Counted from the first letter of the stretch, positions 11,726-23,771 are shown. The stretch: DNA of 64,000 nucleotides from Pogostemon cablin (GCA_023678885.1 CM043006.1:8397948-8461947); one strand, 5' to 3'. Numbers and translations are program-made. The notes: generated from the sequence alone by a model not told the origin.

Positions 11726-12809
11726 GGGTGTGTTTGGATGGAAGGATTTGAGGAGAAATGCAATTGAAATCAATGGATTTATAAATTCAATATTTTAAAT
11801 CAATGGATTTCAAATCATGGATTTTATTTTAATTTTTTTTACTTGTTTTGGATATACTTTAAAATCATTACTCAAATCATGTTATTTGAAATCCTTCCGT
11901 TGTGTAATTGATATACTGATATATAAAATTAATAAATTAATTAAAAATTATTTTTAACTTTTTTTTAAATTTTAGCCCCTACCACCAAGAATTAACCCTA
12001 TCCATCCATCCACCACCGCCCTCCACTCCAACAAAAATATATTATAAAAATTTAGATTTTAATATTTAAATAATAAAAATATTACAACCCAACTTACGTT
12101 ACTTACCCCTACTCACCCAACCCCCCTCCCCCGCCACCATCCCCGCCCCTAAAAAATAATTTTTTAATAAAATTTTAGATTTTAATATTTAAATAATAAA
12201 AATATTTACCACCCAGTCTACCCCTACCCATCCACATCCCCCTCCGCCCTCCCCAAAAATTTGTTTATTATAAAATTTAAAATATTAATATTTAAATAAT
12301 AAAAATATTACCACCCAACCTACCCCCTGCACCACCTAACCCCCCCTTCCCAAATAAATTTTTTTTTAATAAAATTTTAGATTTTAATAATTAAATAATA
12401 AAAATATTTACCACCCGTCCTACCCCTACCCATCCACACACACACACACCCCCTCACCATCTCCCACACCCAAAAAAAATTCTTTATAAAATTTTAAATT
12501 TTAATATTTAAAGAATAAAAATATTACCACACATCCCCCCTCCTCCCCACACCAACCGAAATTTTTTTAATAAAATTTTGGAATTAATTATTTAATACAA
12601 TATAATTTTATTATTTTTATTTATCATATATAAAACTCTATTTTAAAAATTAAAAAATAATTGCTCAATTATGAATTTGAAAATTCTTTCATAAATCCAT
12701 AATTCATCGAAATTGTGGAATTCAAAAAAATTGATTTAAAATTTAAGAAATAAAAATCCACTCATTTTCAAATTCATTGGATTGGAAATGACTCAATCCA
12801 AACACAACT
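11726..12809. mobile_element. PIF/Harbinger-type MITE with internal minisatellite (copy A)
   Basis: The ends are GGGTGTGTTTGGAT and ATCCAAACACAACT, an inverted pair matching at 12 of 14 positions. They are flanked by TAA (11723-11725 and 12810-12812), the 3-bp target duplication typical of PIF/Harbinger. Subterminal sequence also pairs, with repeats of AAATCCATTGATTT. There is no transposase. The same element is at 47977-49074, so it predates the duplication. Confidence 0.75.
12000..12570. repeat. C-rich minisatellite inside the MITE (copy A)
   Basis: About five units of roughly 110-125 bp follow each other. Each unit joins a C-rich part (ACCCACCTACCCCTACCCAT and variants) to an AT-rich part (TTTTAATATTTAAATAATAA). 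Copy B has a similar array with slightly different unit content and an extra (CCCA)n run. Confidence 0.8.
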
Positions 12810-14557
12810 TAAAAGTCTTATAACTGTCATTGAAAGCTCTGCCATCCCACTGAACATCACATTCGTAAGACTGTAGAAAAGCACCTCATAATATTCCCCT
12901 CAATCTGTTAACTTTCCGTAAGACATCTGCTTTCTAAAGAATACGATGAATGTTATGATAGCCATGATGGTTAGTTTGGCAGTCCTGAATATGTAAATGA
13001 AAAAATTTTATTTCATTAGCAGCCACTCCCTAGAAAAAACATTGAATAGCGATGTCCCAAACCTTTTTTTTACGAAAGCTTTAGGGTGAGCATTTGATTC
13101 ATCATAAGGAACTTTGAGCTCTTTGACTCGTTTCTGCCCTATGCGGAAAGTTTGAATGCTTCAAAAAATTCTTGAGTTGACACATATTTATGTTCTTCTT
13201 TCTTGTTCCAATATTGTCTTTGATCCTTCTCCGACATCACTTCCAGATGAAAATCAGGGGTGGTTTTTCGTTTAGGGCATTTGGATCCCATATGATCAAA
13301 GAATTCGAGGATATTTTCTTGTGACCATGATACACAGTTAGACCTTCTAATAACAAAATAACATCATCGAAAAGGTTATAGTCTCTAGGGCTGGCTGCAG
13401 AAGAGACGTGATCACAGTTACATCCATTATGCTAATAATTTATCTCATATACTTGCAAATCTTAAATGTGGTGGAGCTATCCAGTCTAGTTGATATCTCG
13501 TTCGTGAAAAGAGCTTTGGCTGGCCCAACCAACATTTCCCTTATTGTTTACAAACAAAGACGAGAAGAGAAGATGCAGATGAAAGAGATGATAATACATA
13601 ATACTTTTTCTAATGTAATATACCGATCAAGAGTCGCTTCTTTTGTCCTCCCAAGGTACCCCTTCTCATTGCATCGCTAACGAGACCATTAGAGCATACA
13701 TCCAAACTCAGTAGCTGCAAAAGTATTCGATCGCTTCACTTTTATTTGTTAAAATTAAAATATGTATGTGAATGAGCAACCAAACTAACCTTGAGAATGT
13801 ATTATATGAGCAAATTAGTTTTTGGCCCGAAATTGATATGGATTTCATGAATGCATCAACCTCAGCAACATGTCTAATCCCAGCCGCTTTTTCATGTCGC
13901 AAGATTTCAGCCAATATTTTATATTTGGACTCGATACCCAAATAATGGCTCGAGAATTCCAAGGTTTCTCTCATGGTCATCTTCTCGTGATTAAGATCAT
14001 GCTGGCTTACATAAGCACACATTTTTTGTGGAAAAAAGCTAAACTTATGACCACAATAAGTTATTTTTTCGAATTTCTGAATAGAAAAGTACTCTTATCA
14101 GCAACACCACCATGTACCACAGAACAGAAAAAATAAAGCAAAATAAAAAAATAAAGAATATATACCTTTAAATCAGTATTAATGTTTTTGGAAAGTGCAA
14201 GCATCAACGTCATCTTCCCAGAACTGGGAGGATCCAAAAATAAGGTCATTCTGAAGATCAAGTCTTGAACAATAAAACTACTACTCCACTTTTTTTTTAA
14301 ATGTTACATTTCCTTGAACTTGTAATGTATAGGAATGATTGAAACAAGTCTACATTCAATATTAATGGAGTATATAACTGGGAAAAGGGGGTGACGAAGA
14401 AGACCAAGATAGTTTGATAATTGTGTGGCCTTCTTGAAGTATTTGTATCTTCCTCTTCTTCGAAGGAGTGACCTTAATTAGTCCCAAAATGCTATATTTT
14501 CTAGAGTGAAGTACTAATTAATGTCAATGAATTTAAGTCATGTGAGAAAAATCAATA

Positions 14558-14798
14558 CTCCCTCCATCCAGTAGAAAGGTTTGCGTTTGTTTTTTGAATA
14601 GGGATTATTAATGTATATTAAGATGAGAGAAATAATATTTTAATATGTAGTAGATAGTTATATTAGTGTAGTTTTGTGGGTCCCATAGAGATATTTAAAT
14701 ATTTTGTGTGGGACATATTTACTATAAAAGGAAATGCAAACCTTTCTATGGGACGCCCAAAATAAAAATGCGTAAATATTTCTATGGGATGGAGGGAG
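14558..14798. mobile_element. Stowaway-type MITE in the ABCG pseudogene (copy A)
   Basis: CTCCCTCCATCC at one end pairs with GGATGGAGGGAG at the other, flanked by TA on both sides. This is the usual Tc1/mariner Stowaway form. The 241-bp element is shared with copy B (50807-51061), so it predates the duplication. It lies in what would be an intron. Confidence 0.85.
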
Positions 14799-15339
14799 TA
14801 TATATTATTGTTACCTAAACTGCATTTATGGTAGCACTAATCATATTAGGTAATGTTTGACTTCCAGTATGAACAAATCCCTCCACTGAAAGATGCTCAT
14901 ACATTATTTCTATTTTTGGACCCCTACCCTAAATAAATATTCAGTAAAAGAGAAAAAGTTTAATCCGCAATATAATAAATTTATGCTTATAAACTCGTAT
15001 GTATAGAGTCCCCCGGGTCAGATTTTTATTACAATCAGTAATATAGAGGCAGTTGTATATATGTGAGGTGTCATGCATTGATTTTAGAGCAGTTGTTTAA
15101 TGATTAGAATCCTAACTAATTAATGAATGATTTCTCAACACCTTTGGCCACACGTCTTCATTTTCTGGAGGAACTTTTCATGGTCTTTCTTTATAGCAAT
15201 GTGAATCTTACTCACCAGAAATCTCCTCTCATCAATGTCCAACCTTGTGATGTCGATTTCAGAAACTTTGTTCTTTTCATCTTCATCAGCATTTACCAAC
15301 ATGCTCTTGCCCATCTGATTATACGTTGGCAGCCGCTCG

Positions 15340-16701
15340 TGTTGGATTGTATAGTAAAAGTCTAGCTTTTTGTATGAACAATGCTTTGACAATATTTGAA
15401 ATGAGAATCATGTGATCAAACGTTTGCAATTAAGTTGTTGCAAAAATCCATTTACTTTATAATATAGATAATGTGGTGTGCGGCGTCACACCGAAGATCA
15501 TATTATTGGTTCCTTATAAAGTATAAACAGATATTCACAATCGAGATAGAAGGGGATTATCTATCGGTATGGTTGTAGTGCGATTTGGCATTAGTCTGTC
15601 TTGACTATAAAATTGCACTAGTGTGCTTTGTGTGTATTGAATAGGACCGCTGTTGAGATCGTTCGGTTTATACTGACTATATAATAGAACTTGATCTCTA
15701 TTATCATGGAAGTTCGTACTCTTATTCCTATACAATATACTCGACACGTAAGCTAGTATTTATTTCTTTAATTCATTAATGGGTGAGATTTAATTGTTAA
15801 ATCAATATGCTCAGTGAGTTAGGATATGATGTTGTCTCTATGGTGTGTTGTTGATTGTAGAAGGAATCCATGTCCTAACGAAATTGGTTGATGATATACC
15901 CTTGAGGAGCTCATAAGGATTATCACGTAAACCCTGCAAGTGAATTTATTCCGGCGTGATAATAAGGTTGAGTAGTGCTACTCTTGTTAATTATATTAAT
16001 TAATGGAGTTGTCAGAACTTAATTAATTAATGGGCATTGAATCTTAAACACGGGGAGATTAACGGGCTCATAATAATAAGGAGCCCATAAACATAATTTG
16101 GGATTAGGGTGGCAGTGCAATAATATTTCTTTAGTGGAATTATTTATTATTATTGGACTTAAGTATAAGTTTTGAGATAAACTTGGATGCTTAAGCCCAA
16201 TGGGAGACCAAAACCCTAATTTTTCCTCCTGGTCCCTGTTGTAGCCTATATAATAGTCAATCTCATCAATTCGGAATCTGAATCACATGCCTAAATACGT
16301 GAAAGATATATTAGGGTTGTAGACTTAGTTCGTCTTGTAGATCGTTACCCACTCCAACGTTAAGACGTGGCTTAGGAATACAACAGAAGACCGGAAGGTC
16401 GTTTGCTATTTCTTTCTGCCAACATACAAGATTTTTATAAAATCATGTAGATTTCCAAACTAGACGTACAGGTGGAAAGTCACAGAAGAGAGGATCGTTT
16501 TGGCATGTAGATCACTCCAATCGGATATCAGACGAGAGAGTTATGGCCAAAACGGTGAGACTGCGTAGGCTGCCGGCGAGAATCCTTCTCCTTCAACATA
16601 CCTTGGTGAAATGTAATCAATTCTATGTTTATGCTTCCGCTATAATAGAATTGCATGGAACACTAACGGTTCACGTTAACCAAAAAATCCAAACGCCAGC
16701 A
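15340..16701. mobile_element. Solo LTR inserted in ABCG exon 1 (copy A only)
   Basis: The 1362-bp insertion begins TGTTGGATTG, ends CGCCAGCA and is flanked by a perfect 5-bp duplication, GCTCG (15335-15339 and 16702-16706). Copy B has uninterrupted sequence at the same point, GGCAGCCGCTCGATGG near 51595. TG...CA ends, a 5-bp duplication and the lack of open frames indicate a solo LTR. The TGTTGG start suggests copia, but a stretch near 16470-16560 resembles gypsy LTR sequence (GAGAGAGTTATGGCC and nearby), so the superfamily stays open. Confidence 0.8.
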
Positions 16702-16905
16702 GCTCGATTGTAGCCCAAAGGAGCTCCTCCTTGTTGAACACATCAGGCTCTTGCTGTCGAACACTACTACTGATGAAATGCTGGCTGGATGACAAAATTT
16801 GCATTCTGCACCACTTGATCCTTCCATAATTTCCTCAATACCTGCATTTATCACTTTAGGTTTATGATCAAATCTCATATTTTGAGCTGCAAAGATTGTG
16901 TACAA

Positions 16906-17369
16906 CTAATTTAAGATCAACTATTCGAGATGTGTGTTGTTAGTTTGACACCATTCTTTTCAACTAACACGTATACTAGGTAGCCATCCAAGTACACTTA
17001 AACATGTTTGTTCAAAAAGCAATTGTTCATAGTACCCAATCACATTTAACAAATTCCTTTTTTATCCTAATTTTAAGTATCTTTTTTTGTCCAATTTGAT
17101 GAAATTTACATTTGAGTAATGTATTCGAGTAAAATAATAAAAGAAATTCGAGTTAAAAAAATTTGGGTTAAAGTATTTGTGTAAAATAATGTATTCGAGT
17201 TAATTATTTCCTCGAGTAATGTATGTGAGTCAATTAAATATATTCTAGTTAATTTAACATGTGCGAGTAATGTAATTTTCGAGTAATGTGAGTATTTTGA
17301 ATGAGTGAATGGTGTGAGTAATGTGAGTAATGTAAGTAATGTATATACATAGAGTGAGTAACATGAGTG
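16906..17369. repeat. ABCG 5' flank and degenerate TTCGAGTAATGTA repeat
   Basis: About 150 bases upstream of the ABCG start are conserved between copies A and B but show no clear promoter element. From about 17080 a degenerate short motif around GAGTAATGTATTCGAGT recurs many times. It resumes at 18081-18230 beyond the small hAT, so that element landed inside the repeat. Confidence 0.6.
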
Positions 17370-18080
17370 AGTGAAGTATTTTTAAATTAAATGGATTAAA
17401 AAATAAAATGGAATATAATGTACTCTATATATTATTGTGTATTTTTAAATTAAATGTATTAAAAATACTCATAAAAAAGTGAGCTAAAATAAATATAAAT
17501 AGAAGAAATAATAAACTATATAAAATAAGAAAATATAAGAGGGATAATCAATAAACTATAAGTCTATAAAAATGAAAGAAAATAAAAGAAAGAGAAATAT
17601 ATATGGATTTTTAAATTAAATGGAATAAAAAAATAGTAATAAAAAAGTGAACTAAAATAGAAGAAACAATAAACTATAAAAATAAAAAGAAAAGAAGGAG
17701 AAAGAATATGGATTTTTAAATTAAATGGAATATAATATACTCATAAAAAGTGAACTAAAATAAATATAAATATAAGAAACAATAAACTATAAGAATGAAA
17801 GAAAAGAAAAGAAGGAGAAAGAAAACAAGTTAAACTATGCAAATGAAAGAAATGAAAGAAAAGAAAAGAATAGAAAAGAAAAGAAAAGAAAAGAAAGAGA
17901 AAGAAAAAATTAAAAATAAAGAAGGATGGTGTGTAATCAGACTCGAACCTCATGACATCAACTTAAGTGAGAGGCAAATCACTCAGCTACTCTCACATCT
18001 TGCAATACTTACCATATATATAGTAAATAAGTTAAAAATCTCCCAAAGCCCCCCTTGGCCCCTATGCATGTCCATCCCTG
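17370..18080. mobile_element. Non-autonomous hAT, 5'-truncated (copy A)
   Basis: The right end reads CATGTCCATCCCTG, the inverse of a CAGGGATGGACATG-type hAT end. It is followed by AATGTGAG, the 8-bp target duplication seen in copy B. The left end is missing here and intact in B (52284). The interior holds diverged units of about 110 bp containing TTTTTAAATTAAATGGAATA and a purine run of GAAAGAAAAGAAAAG type. Near the right end lies a tRNA-like A box/B box pair (17939-17989, minus strand). Confidence 0.7.
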
Positions 18081-18378
18081 AATGTGAGTAATAAATTCGA
18101 GTTAAATAACATATTCAAGTAATGAATTCGAGTTAAATAATGTATTCAAATAATATTTTTCAATGATTTTTTTAGTAATAATTGCTTTATTCGAACACTT
18201 TACTCTAATACATTACTCGAATATTCTAATAAAGGATAAAAATGTGTATTTTCTTTAGGGTACATTATTTTTTCTCTTGTTTCAATGCAGGGACGGATAA
18301 AAGAATTTTAATTTGTGGGTACAACATAAAAATATTAAATATTAAAATAAATATAATTAAAGAAAATTATTTTTACCA

Positions 18379-20815
18379 TTACAATTGACACCGTCGAGCC
18401 TTCATTTTTTGGAAACGGTCTATAACAGCATCATCAGAAACTTGTAAAAATACATCTTTCTCAATAAAAGTAACCAAACTATCATTTAGCAATTGATCAC
18501 CCATGATATTACGGATCTTATTTTTACATAAGTCATTCCAGAAAATACTTTTTCCACACTTGCAGTAGTAACCAGAAGAATCAACATCAACTTGATAAGC
18601 AAATAGATCATTGGATAAGTCACATATTTCTTTGTCTCCACAAGCATCATTGAAAGGCCATCCAAATCATGAAAATCTTGAAATCTGACATCTCTTCACA
18701 TATCTTCAATAAATATATCAAGTTGACATTCTAGAGCCATCAAATCAATACTCGTAAACTCAGAAGGATAAAATGAAGCAAGTTTAAGTAACTTTTTCTT
18801 ATCAAAATAAGAGAAGCTATCTTTAGGACTGAAGCAAGACATGCATATGAGCAATTCTGTATTAACCTCATAAAATCGATCATTGAGTTCTCTAAGATGT
18901 AAGTCAATCACAGCCATCATAATTTCAACTTGAAAAAGTTGGAGATTTGTCACCTGTCTAAAAAAGCGCTTCAATCTTCCTCGTGGAATATAAGAAGCAT
19001 CCATATTATGAACAACTATGTCATGTTTAATGCAAAAAGAAGTGACCTTATCCAAGAGAGTTTCCCATCTGTTTTCTCTTGTTTTCGCAGCATTTCCATA
19101 GTTAAGGTAACAAGAGACATTGCATTAACAGTATCTTGATCTCTTCTTTGCAAAGCAAGACACATGTCATTAGTATATCCAAAAAGAGTCAACATCAAGT
19201 GCGCCACAAAAATAAAATCAAATGACTCCAACGAGTATAAAACAAATTGAGCTTCTATCCTATCCTCTGAACTTGTAGCTCTCTTCCCAATCATCTCAAG
19301 CACCTCAAGAATTGTAGGAAACAAGTGGATAATATTTAAAAGAGTTTTATAGTAAGATCCCCAACGAGTATCACCGGGCCTCCTCAAACCAAGTTCTTAG
19401 TTCAAACCTGATCCACTTTCAATTTCTCCTGCTTTCAAGGCTTCAACAACTTTTTTTGCTTGACTTTCTCTGATTAATTCTCTTCGCTTACAAGAAACCA
19501 CCCCCCAACCACGTTCAATAAGTTTCCAATTACCTCAAAAAGACAACCACAATCATCATTATTCTTAGCAATAGCAACAAGAGTTAATTGAAGTTGATGA
19601 GCAAAGCAATGAATATAGTATGCACACGGAGTATCCTTCATAATCAAAGCTTTAAGCCCATTTATCTCACCCTTCATATTGCTAGCCCCATCATATCCTT
19701 ACCCTCGAATTTTAGATGGACTCAATGAATGTTCCATATGTAAAGATACAATTGCACTTTTGAGTGATAAAGATATGGTATCACCAACATGTACTAATCC
19801 AAGTAACCTCTCCACCACCACTCACTTTTTACCATTGACATAGCGCAAACAAAGAGCTAATTATTCTATTTGAGATATATCACTAGACTCATCTGCCAAT
19901 ATACCAAAATAGTCATCTCTGAGCTCTTCTATAATACGCTTAGATGTCTCTTTTGCACAACAATTAATGATATCTTTTTTAATTAAGGGAGATGACATTT
20001 GGCTATTGCCCAGAGCATTTCCAAATGTAACTTTCTTAACATCTTCATTATGCTCTCCTAGCCATTTCAAAAGCTCAAGAAACTTTCCTCTATTTATTGA
20101 TTCACCACTTTCATCATGCCCTCGACATGCCAATCCTTGTCGCAAAAGGAATCTCAAAAAAGAAAGTGAAGCCTTCAAACGAGCTTCATATTCACTTCGT
20201 ATCACATCACTTGCACAACTAAAAGCATGCAATATAGATTTCCTTTTTGAATCTCTTAAATTTACATATTTCTCATAAGAAAGATTGTGAGAACTTTTAA
20301 CCCCACCAATATATATCTCAAATCTATTCGATTTATTCTAAGATCTAAATCTGTTATTAACAAATGCATCTCCTCCCACATTAATATCAATCTCATGCTT
20401 GAATAAGTAACAACTAAAATAATATGCTGCATCTTTGTCAATACTATATTCAAGCCAATCATATTTAAATCATTTCAAACTAAACCGTCGCATACCTCCG
20501 AGATCTTTTTGAGGAAAATCATGAGTTTTAGGTTGACAAGGCCCTATTAAGAATATATGCCCTTCTCACCACATTTCGTTGATTCGGTGGATAATCCATT
20601 ATATCTATTCTATTTCCCGGATCACTAGGAAGAAGCTCAACATTATATAGCAATTCTTCATCCTCCAAAGAGATACTATTACTATCAACTAAACTATTTA
20701 ACTTCGTTGTGCTTTCTTGAGTTTTGGGGGAATTAGATGAAGGGGTTGAAGAAGACTTACAATTAAGAGGAACATTGACATCTTTTGACGAAGTGCAATG
20801 GCCCGCTTGATTCAT
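18379..20815 (-). pseudogene. hAT transposase pseudogene (ZMYM1-like, DUF4371 and hAT dimerisation)
   Basis: Reading from 20815 downwards, the first piece has a low-complexity N terminus and then YPPNQRNVVRRAYI, the start of the TTF-type zinc-finger region. The next pieces give GGDAFVNN and IYIGGVKSSHN. The long frame at 20232-19861 contains FLRFLLRQGLACRGHDESG and FGILADESSDIS (the D..DES of the DUF4371 transposase fold), and 19677-19474 contains YIHCFAHQLQLTLVAIAKNN. The 19387-18696 pieces carry PGDTRWGSYYKTL and FIEDM. The C-terminal dimerisation tail reads NDSLVTFIEKDVF and ends RRCQL, stop at 18379. At least six stops or frameshifts break it. Working relatives bind the element ends and cut and paste them in the nucleus. 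Confidence 0.88.
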
Positions 20816-21606
20816 TTTTTAAGCATAAATTGACGAAGATCAGGTTGCTTTGTCATTGTCTTTTGTTTCTTTGACATGAATTTATCCTTTGTCATTTTCC
20901 TACAATAAATTAATAATTTAGAAATAAAAAGAGTCTTAATTTCAAAACTTTTATTAAATCAACAACTATTTCATTTCAACTCAACAATTCTCATGTCAAT
21001 TTAACATGTAACATTAATTTAGATTAAAAAATCAAAATTAAAAGATAATTCATATTCCAACAAAAATATTCAAAAGAAATTTAAGAAATAAGCATTATTA
21101 AAATTAAATTACATATTATAAATTAAAAAAATTAAAACATAGAATAAACCCTAATATATTTAATACTATATAAAATGAAATTCACTAATGTATAAACTCA
21201 ATAATAAATACATATTAAATAATGCTTCATTAATAGTAATTTAATAATTGAAACAATTTCTTACCTTGTTTGTTGGTGTAGGTGTGTGGCATTAATGGAA
21301 TCGCTGGAAGGTGTATCTATTATGCGTGATCCTAATGCCCTTGGAAGGCTTGAATATCAGATTCTCATTATGCGTGCAGTGTGCTGAGTTGTCTATCAAT
21401 TGGATTTTAATATATTAAATAGGTGTAAATCATATGGGCTGATTTAATGGGATAATGGGCTTAAATTTATTTTTAGTTTTTTTAACACAAATGGGCTTTA
21501 GTTGGCCCAAGGAATTTATTTTGAGTGCTGCCAATCAGTGTAATATATACATATATGTGGATACATATATATTTTTGTGGGTACATAAATATATATATAT
21601 TTAATG

Positions 21607-21610
<4 letters not shown>
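20816..21610. other. Non-coding 5' side of the hAT element
   Basis: This AT-rich stretch lies between the transposase start and the element's right end. I see no open frame. It would contain the transposase promoter and leader in an intact copy. Confidence 0.5.

Positions 21611-21668
<58 letters not shown>
21611..21668. repeat. (TA)n microsatellite
   Basis: About 58 bases of uninterrupted TA dinucleotides lie inside the hAT element, 20 bases from the gypsy insertion. Apparent IYIYIY frames here come only from the repeat. Confidence 0.97.
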
Positions 21669-21673
<5 letters not shown>

Positions 21674-21686
21674 TTGGGGTACAGCT

Positions 21687-22003
21687 TGATGCACGTTTTC
21701 TTTGCATGCAAAATTAATCCCCAAGTATTAAGGATATCAATTGCAGTTTAAGCAAGCGACCAAGGAATATTGAACCCAAAGGACGACGTATTATCAATTT
21801 AATTATTTACTAAACTAATTAAGATGAAATGCAATAAGATTTGAGGTTTGAATTATTAAACTACTAAACAATTATTTAAAATAACAAATAAAATAAATAA
21901 TACTAGAAGAATACGAAAGTTGATCAAGTAGGAGAATATGTAGTTCTAGGATAATCCAGTTTCACTCATTAATCTCTCTTTCGTGTGTTGATGTCAGACT
22001 CTG
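21687..22003 (-). repeat. Distal part of the 3' LTR of gypsy element 3
   Basis: This matches 34644-34960 closely and ends where the TGATGAGTGTG start of element 2 appears. The missing continuation resumes at 29350. Confidence 0.88.
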
Positions 22004-22219
22004 TGATGAGTGTGTTAATTCACGAATCTTGCGCTTGGATTTGTGATATTATGAAGTGTTTGAAGGATGAAATTGGTTGTAAACCGATATATATTATATG
22101 AAGTCACAAATCAGGTGTTGTTGGAGCCATTTGAGTGGTTTTTCGAAGGAAATTGGAGTAGAAGTGTTGAAAACTGAATAAAGGAAGTCGAAGCCATCCG
22201 TTTGGGCGAAGCAGGAGTG

Positions 22220-22480
22220 CAATTTGACCAGAAGGATGTCAATTCGACCAGGCCTGCTGGTCGAATTAGCAGTACAACATGAGCAAAAGGTGGATTCGAC
22301 CATGATAGGGGAATTCGACCTAGGCATCGGTCGAATCGAGGTCGAATTGATTGGCTGAGATGCCAATTCGACCTCGTCACTTCAATTCAACCAGGGCAGC
22401 TGGTCGAATCAAGCAACTGGGACTTACAGTAGGTCGATTCAACCTCCAATTTGGCTTGGACGGGTGAATTCGACCAGTTG
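22220..22480. repeat. GTCGAATT palindrome array in the 5' LTR of element 2
   Basis: About three diverged units of 70-90 bp carry AATTCGACCAG and its inverse CTGGTCGAATT, separated by short spacers. The array lies upstream of the TATA-like box and is also present at 28333-28590, 30178-30450 and 35868-36145. Confidence 0.9.
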
Positions 22481-22588
22481 TTAAGATCAAATTGAGCTTC
22501 AGGAACTTACCATGTCCGTATTTTTACACCCCCAATGAGTGTGATTACTTAAAAAGCCCATACCAGGCCCGGGTGGCGCGATTACAAG

Positions 22589-22596
22589 TATAAAAG
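22589..22596 (+). promoter_or_regulatory. TATA-like box of the type II LTR
   Basis: TATAAAAG occurs about 585 bases into the LTR. It is conserved at 28699-28706 and, inverted, at 35769-35776, but altered to TTTAAAAG in the inverted copy near 30080. It is the likely start-site element for element RNA. Confidence 0.55.
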
Positions 22597-23753
22597 AAGG
22601 TTTATGCAGCAGTATAAGGGGGAACAACACAATACAAGATATACAAGAGAGGAGAAGAGAGGCCACAACATATTACACCCCACAAGGGGGGATCACCCCC
22701 AACCATCATCCCTTCCTCCATCCATATATCACTTTGAAGATTCGTTTGTGGAATCAAGGAGAGAACTAAGAGGAGAATTTAAGAGCAAGAAGGACGCGAT
22801 GACGCCACATCTAGGGTTTATTCATTTCCTAATTTATCTTGTATTTTCCGGACATCCGGGTAAGATCTATTCCAACACCTATGATTGTTCTTTGTAACAT
22901 CATGGGCTAGAGCCTTTTTGGTAGAACTAGGGTTGTGAAGGTTTTATCTAGTTAATTGAACTTTCGTGTGTAAACTCCGTACAACACTACTTGTAGATTT
23001 ATTTTATATATGATTGTGCTTTCTTAATTCATACTCACAGTCATTTTGTGCATCATTAAATATTATGTAGAATCTGAATACATACCTTGGTTATTGATTG
23101 AGTGCGTTCACTACTGAGCAGGATTCCATGTTATGATTCTAAGTGAGGGGACTCCGAAGCTTCATTAGAACTATTATATATGAATACTTATTAATTGAAA
23201 TAAATTCGGGTTATTAAGTAGGATAAAGAGTATAACTTCATAGTACCTATAAAGGGAGATCATATTGGGTTAGAGTACCAATCCTAGGGAGAAATAATTG
23301 ATATTGATAGTACCTAGAAAGGGGGGTGAAATTATATCTCTTGCTCCGAGATTATTCACGTGTTACACGCATGTTTACTTGTGTCTATAGAGTAGATATG
23401 CATGGTTTAGTGATGCGTCCATATTCCACAAGGAAGAGTCGGACATCAACACACAGAAGGAAAATTAATGAGTAAAACTGGATTATCCTAGAGCTACATA
23501 TTCTCCGACTTAATCCACTTTCGTATTCTTCGAGTGACACTTTATTCTATTTGTTATTTTAATTTATTGTTTAGTAGTTAATAATAAATTCAAAACTTTA
23601 TTGTCATCTTGTCTTAATTAATTTAGTTAATAATTAAATTAATAACACGTCGTCCCTTGGGTTCGATATTCAATTGGTCATCTTTCGAAACTACAATTGA
23701 TATCTTCATATTTGGGGATTAATTGTGTATTGAGAAAATGCTCATCAAGTTCT

Positions 23754-23771
23754 TGGCGCCATTGTCGGGGA
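23754..23771 (+). promoter_or_regulatory. Primer binding site, tRNA-Asp type (element 2)
   Basis: TGGCGCCATTGTCGGGGA lies six bases after the 5' LTR and differs at two positions (G to A and C to T) from the expected complement of plant tRNA-Asp. Confidence 0.75.

Larger units (their letters stand above)
12830..16905 (-). pseudogene. PDR-type ABC transporter (ABCG) pseudogene, copy A
   Basis: Minus-strand translation matches the N-terminal third of a plant full-size PDR transporter. These plasma-membrane pumps export hormones, terpenoids and toxins. The first exon is split by a solo LTR (15340-16701): MEGSSGA lies in 16663-16905 and ERLPTYNQMGKSM with a long tail in 15135-15392. Next come KRKIQIL (about 14450), a damaged Walker A (DPPSSGKMT, normally GPPSSGKTT, about 14210-14240), YVSQHDLNHEKMTMRETLEF (13960-14020), ALFTNEISTRLDSSTT (Walker B region, about 13500, with aspartate changed to asparagine) and LEFFDHMGS (about 13300). 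The piece ends after the first transmembrane-domain segment (SGMAELSMTVIRL, about 12850) at the MITE. Frameshifts, stops and the missing C-terminal two thirds rule out function. Confidence 0.85.
22004..23747 (+). repeat. 5' LTR of gypsy element 2 (LTR type II)
   Basis: This 1744-bp LTR is repeated at 28114-29349 and, inverted, at 29350-30670 and 34644-36357. It differs from type I LTRs in the first 500 bases, where an array of GTCGAATT motifs sits (about 22220-22480), and resembles them from about 22660 onward. TATAAAAG lies at 22589-22596. Confidence 0.9.

Noticed and set aside
17935..17995. A functional tRNA gene
   Set aside because: A-box and B-box-like motifs are present but the acceptor stem and anticodon arm do not pair convincingly, and the copy in B has drifted.
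17741..18091. Lys/Glu-rich and Phe-rich open frames
   Set aside because: Both strands of a GAAAG-type purine run give such frames; the region is inside a non-autonomous hAT.
21482..21724. Open frames rich in alternating Ile-Tyr
   Set aside because: They are translations of the (TA)n microsatellite.
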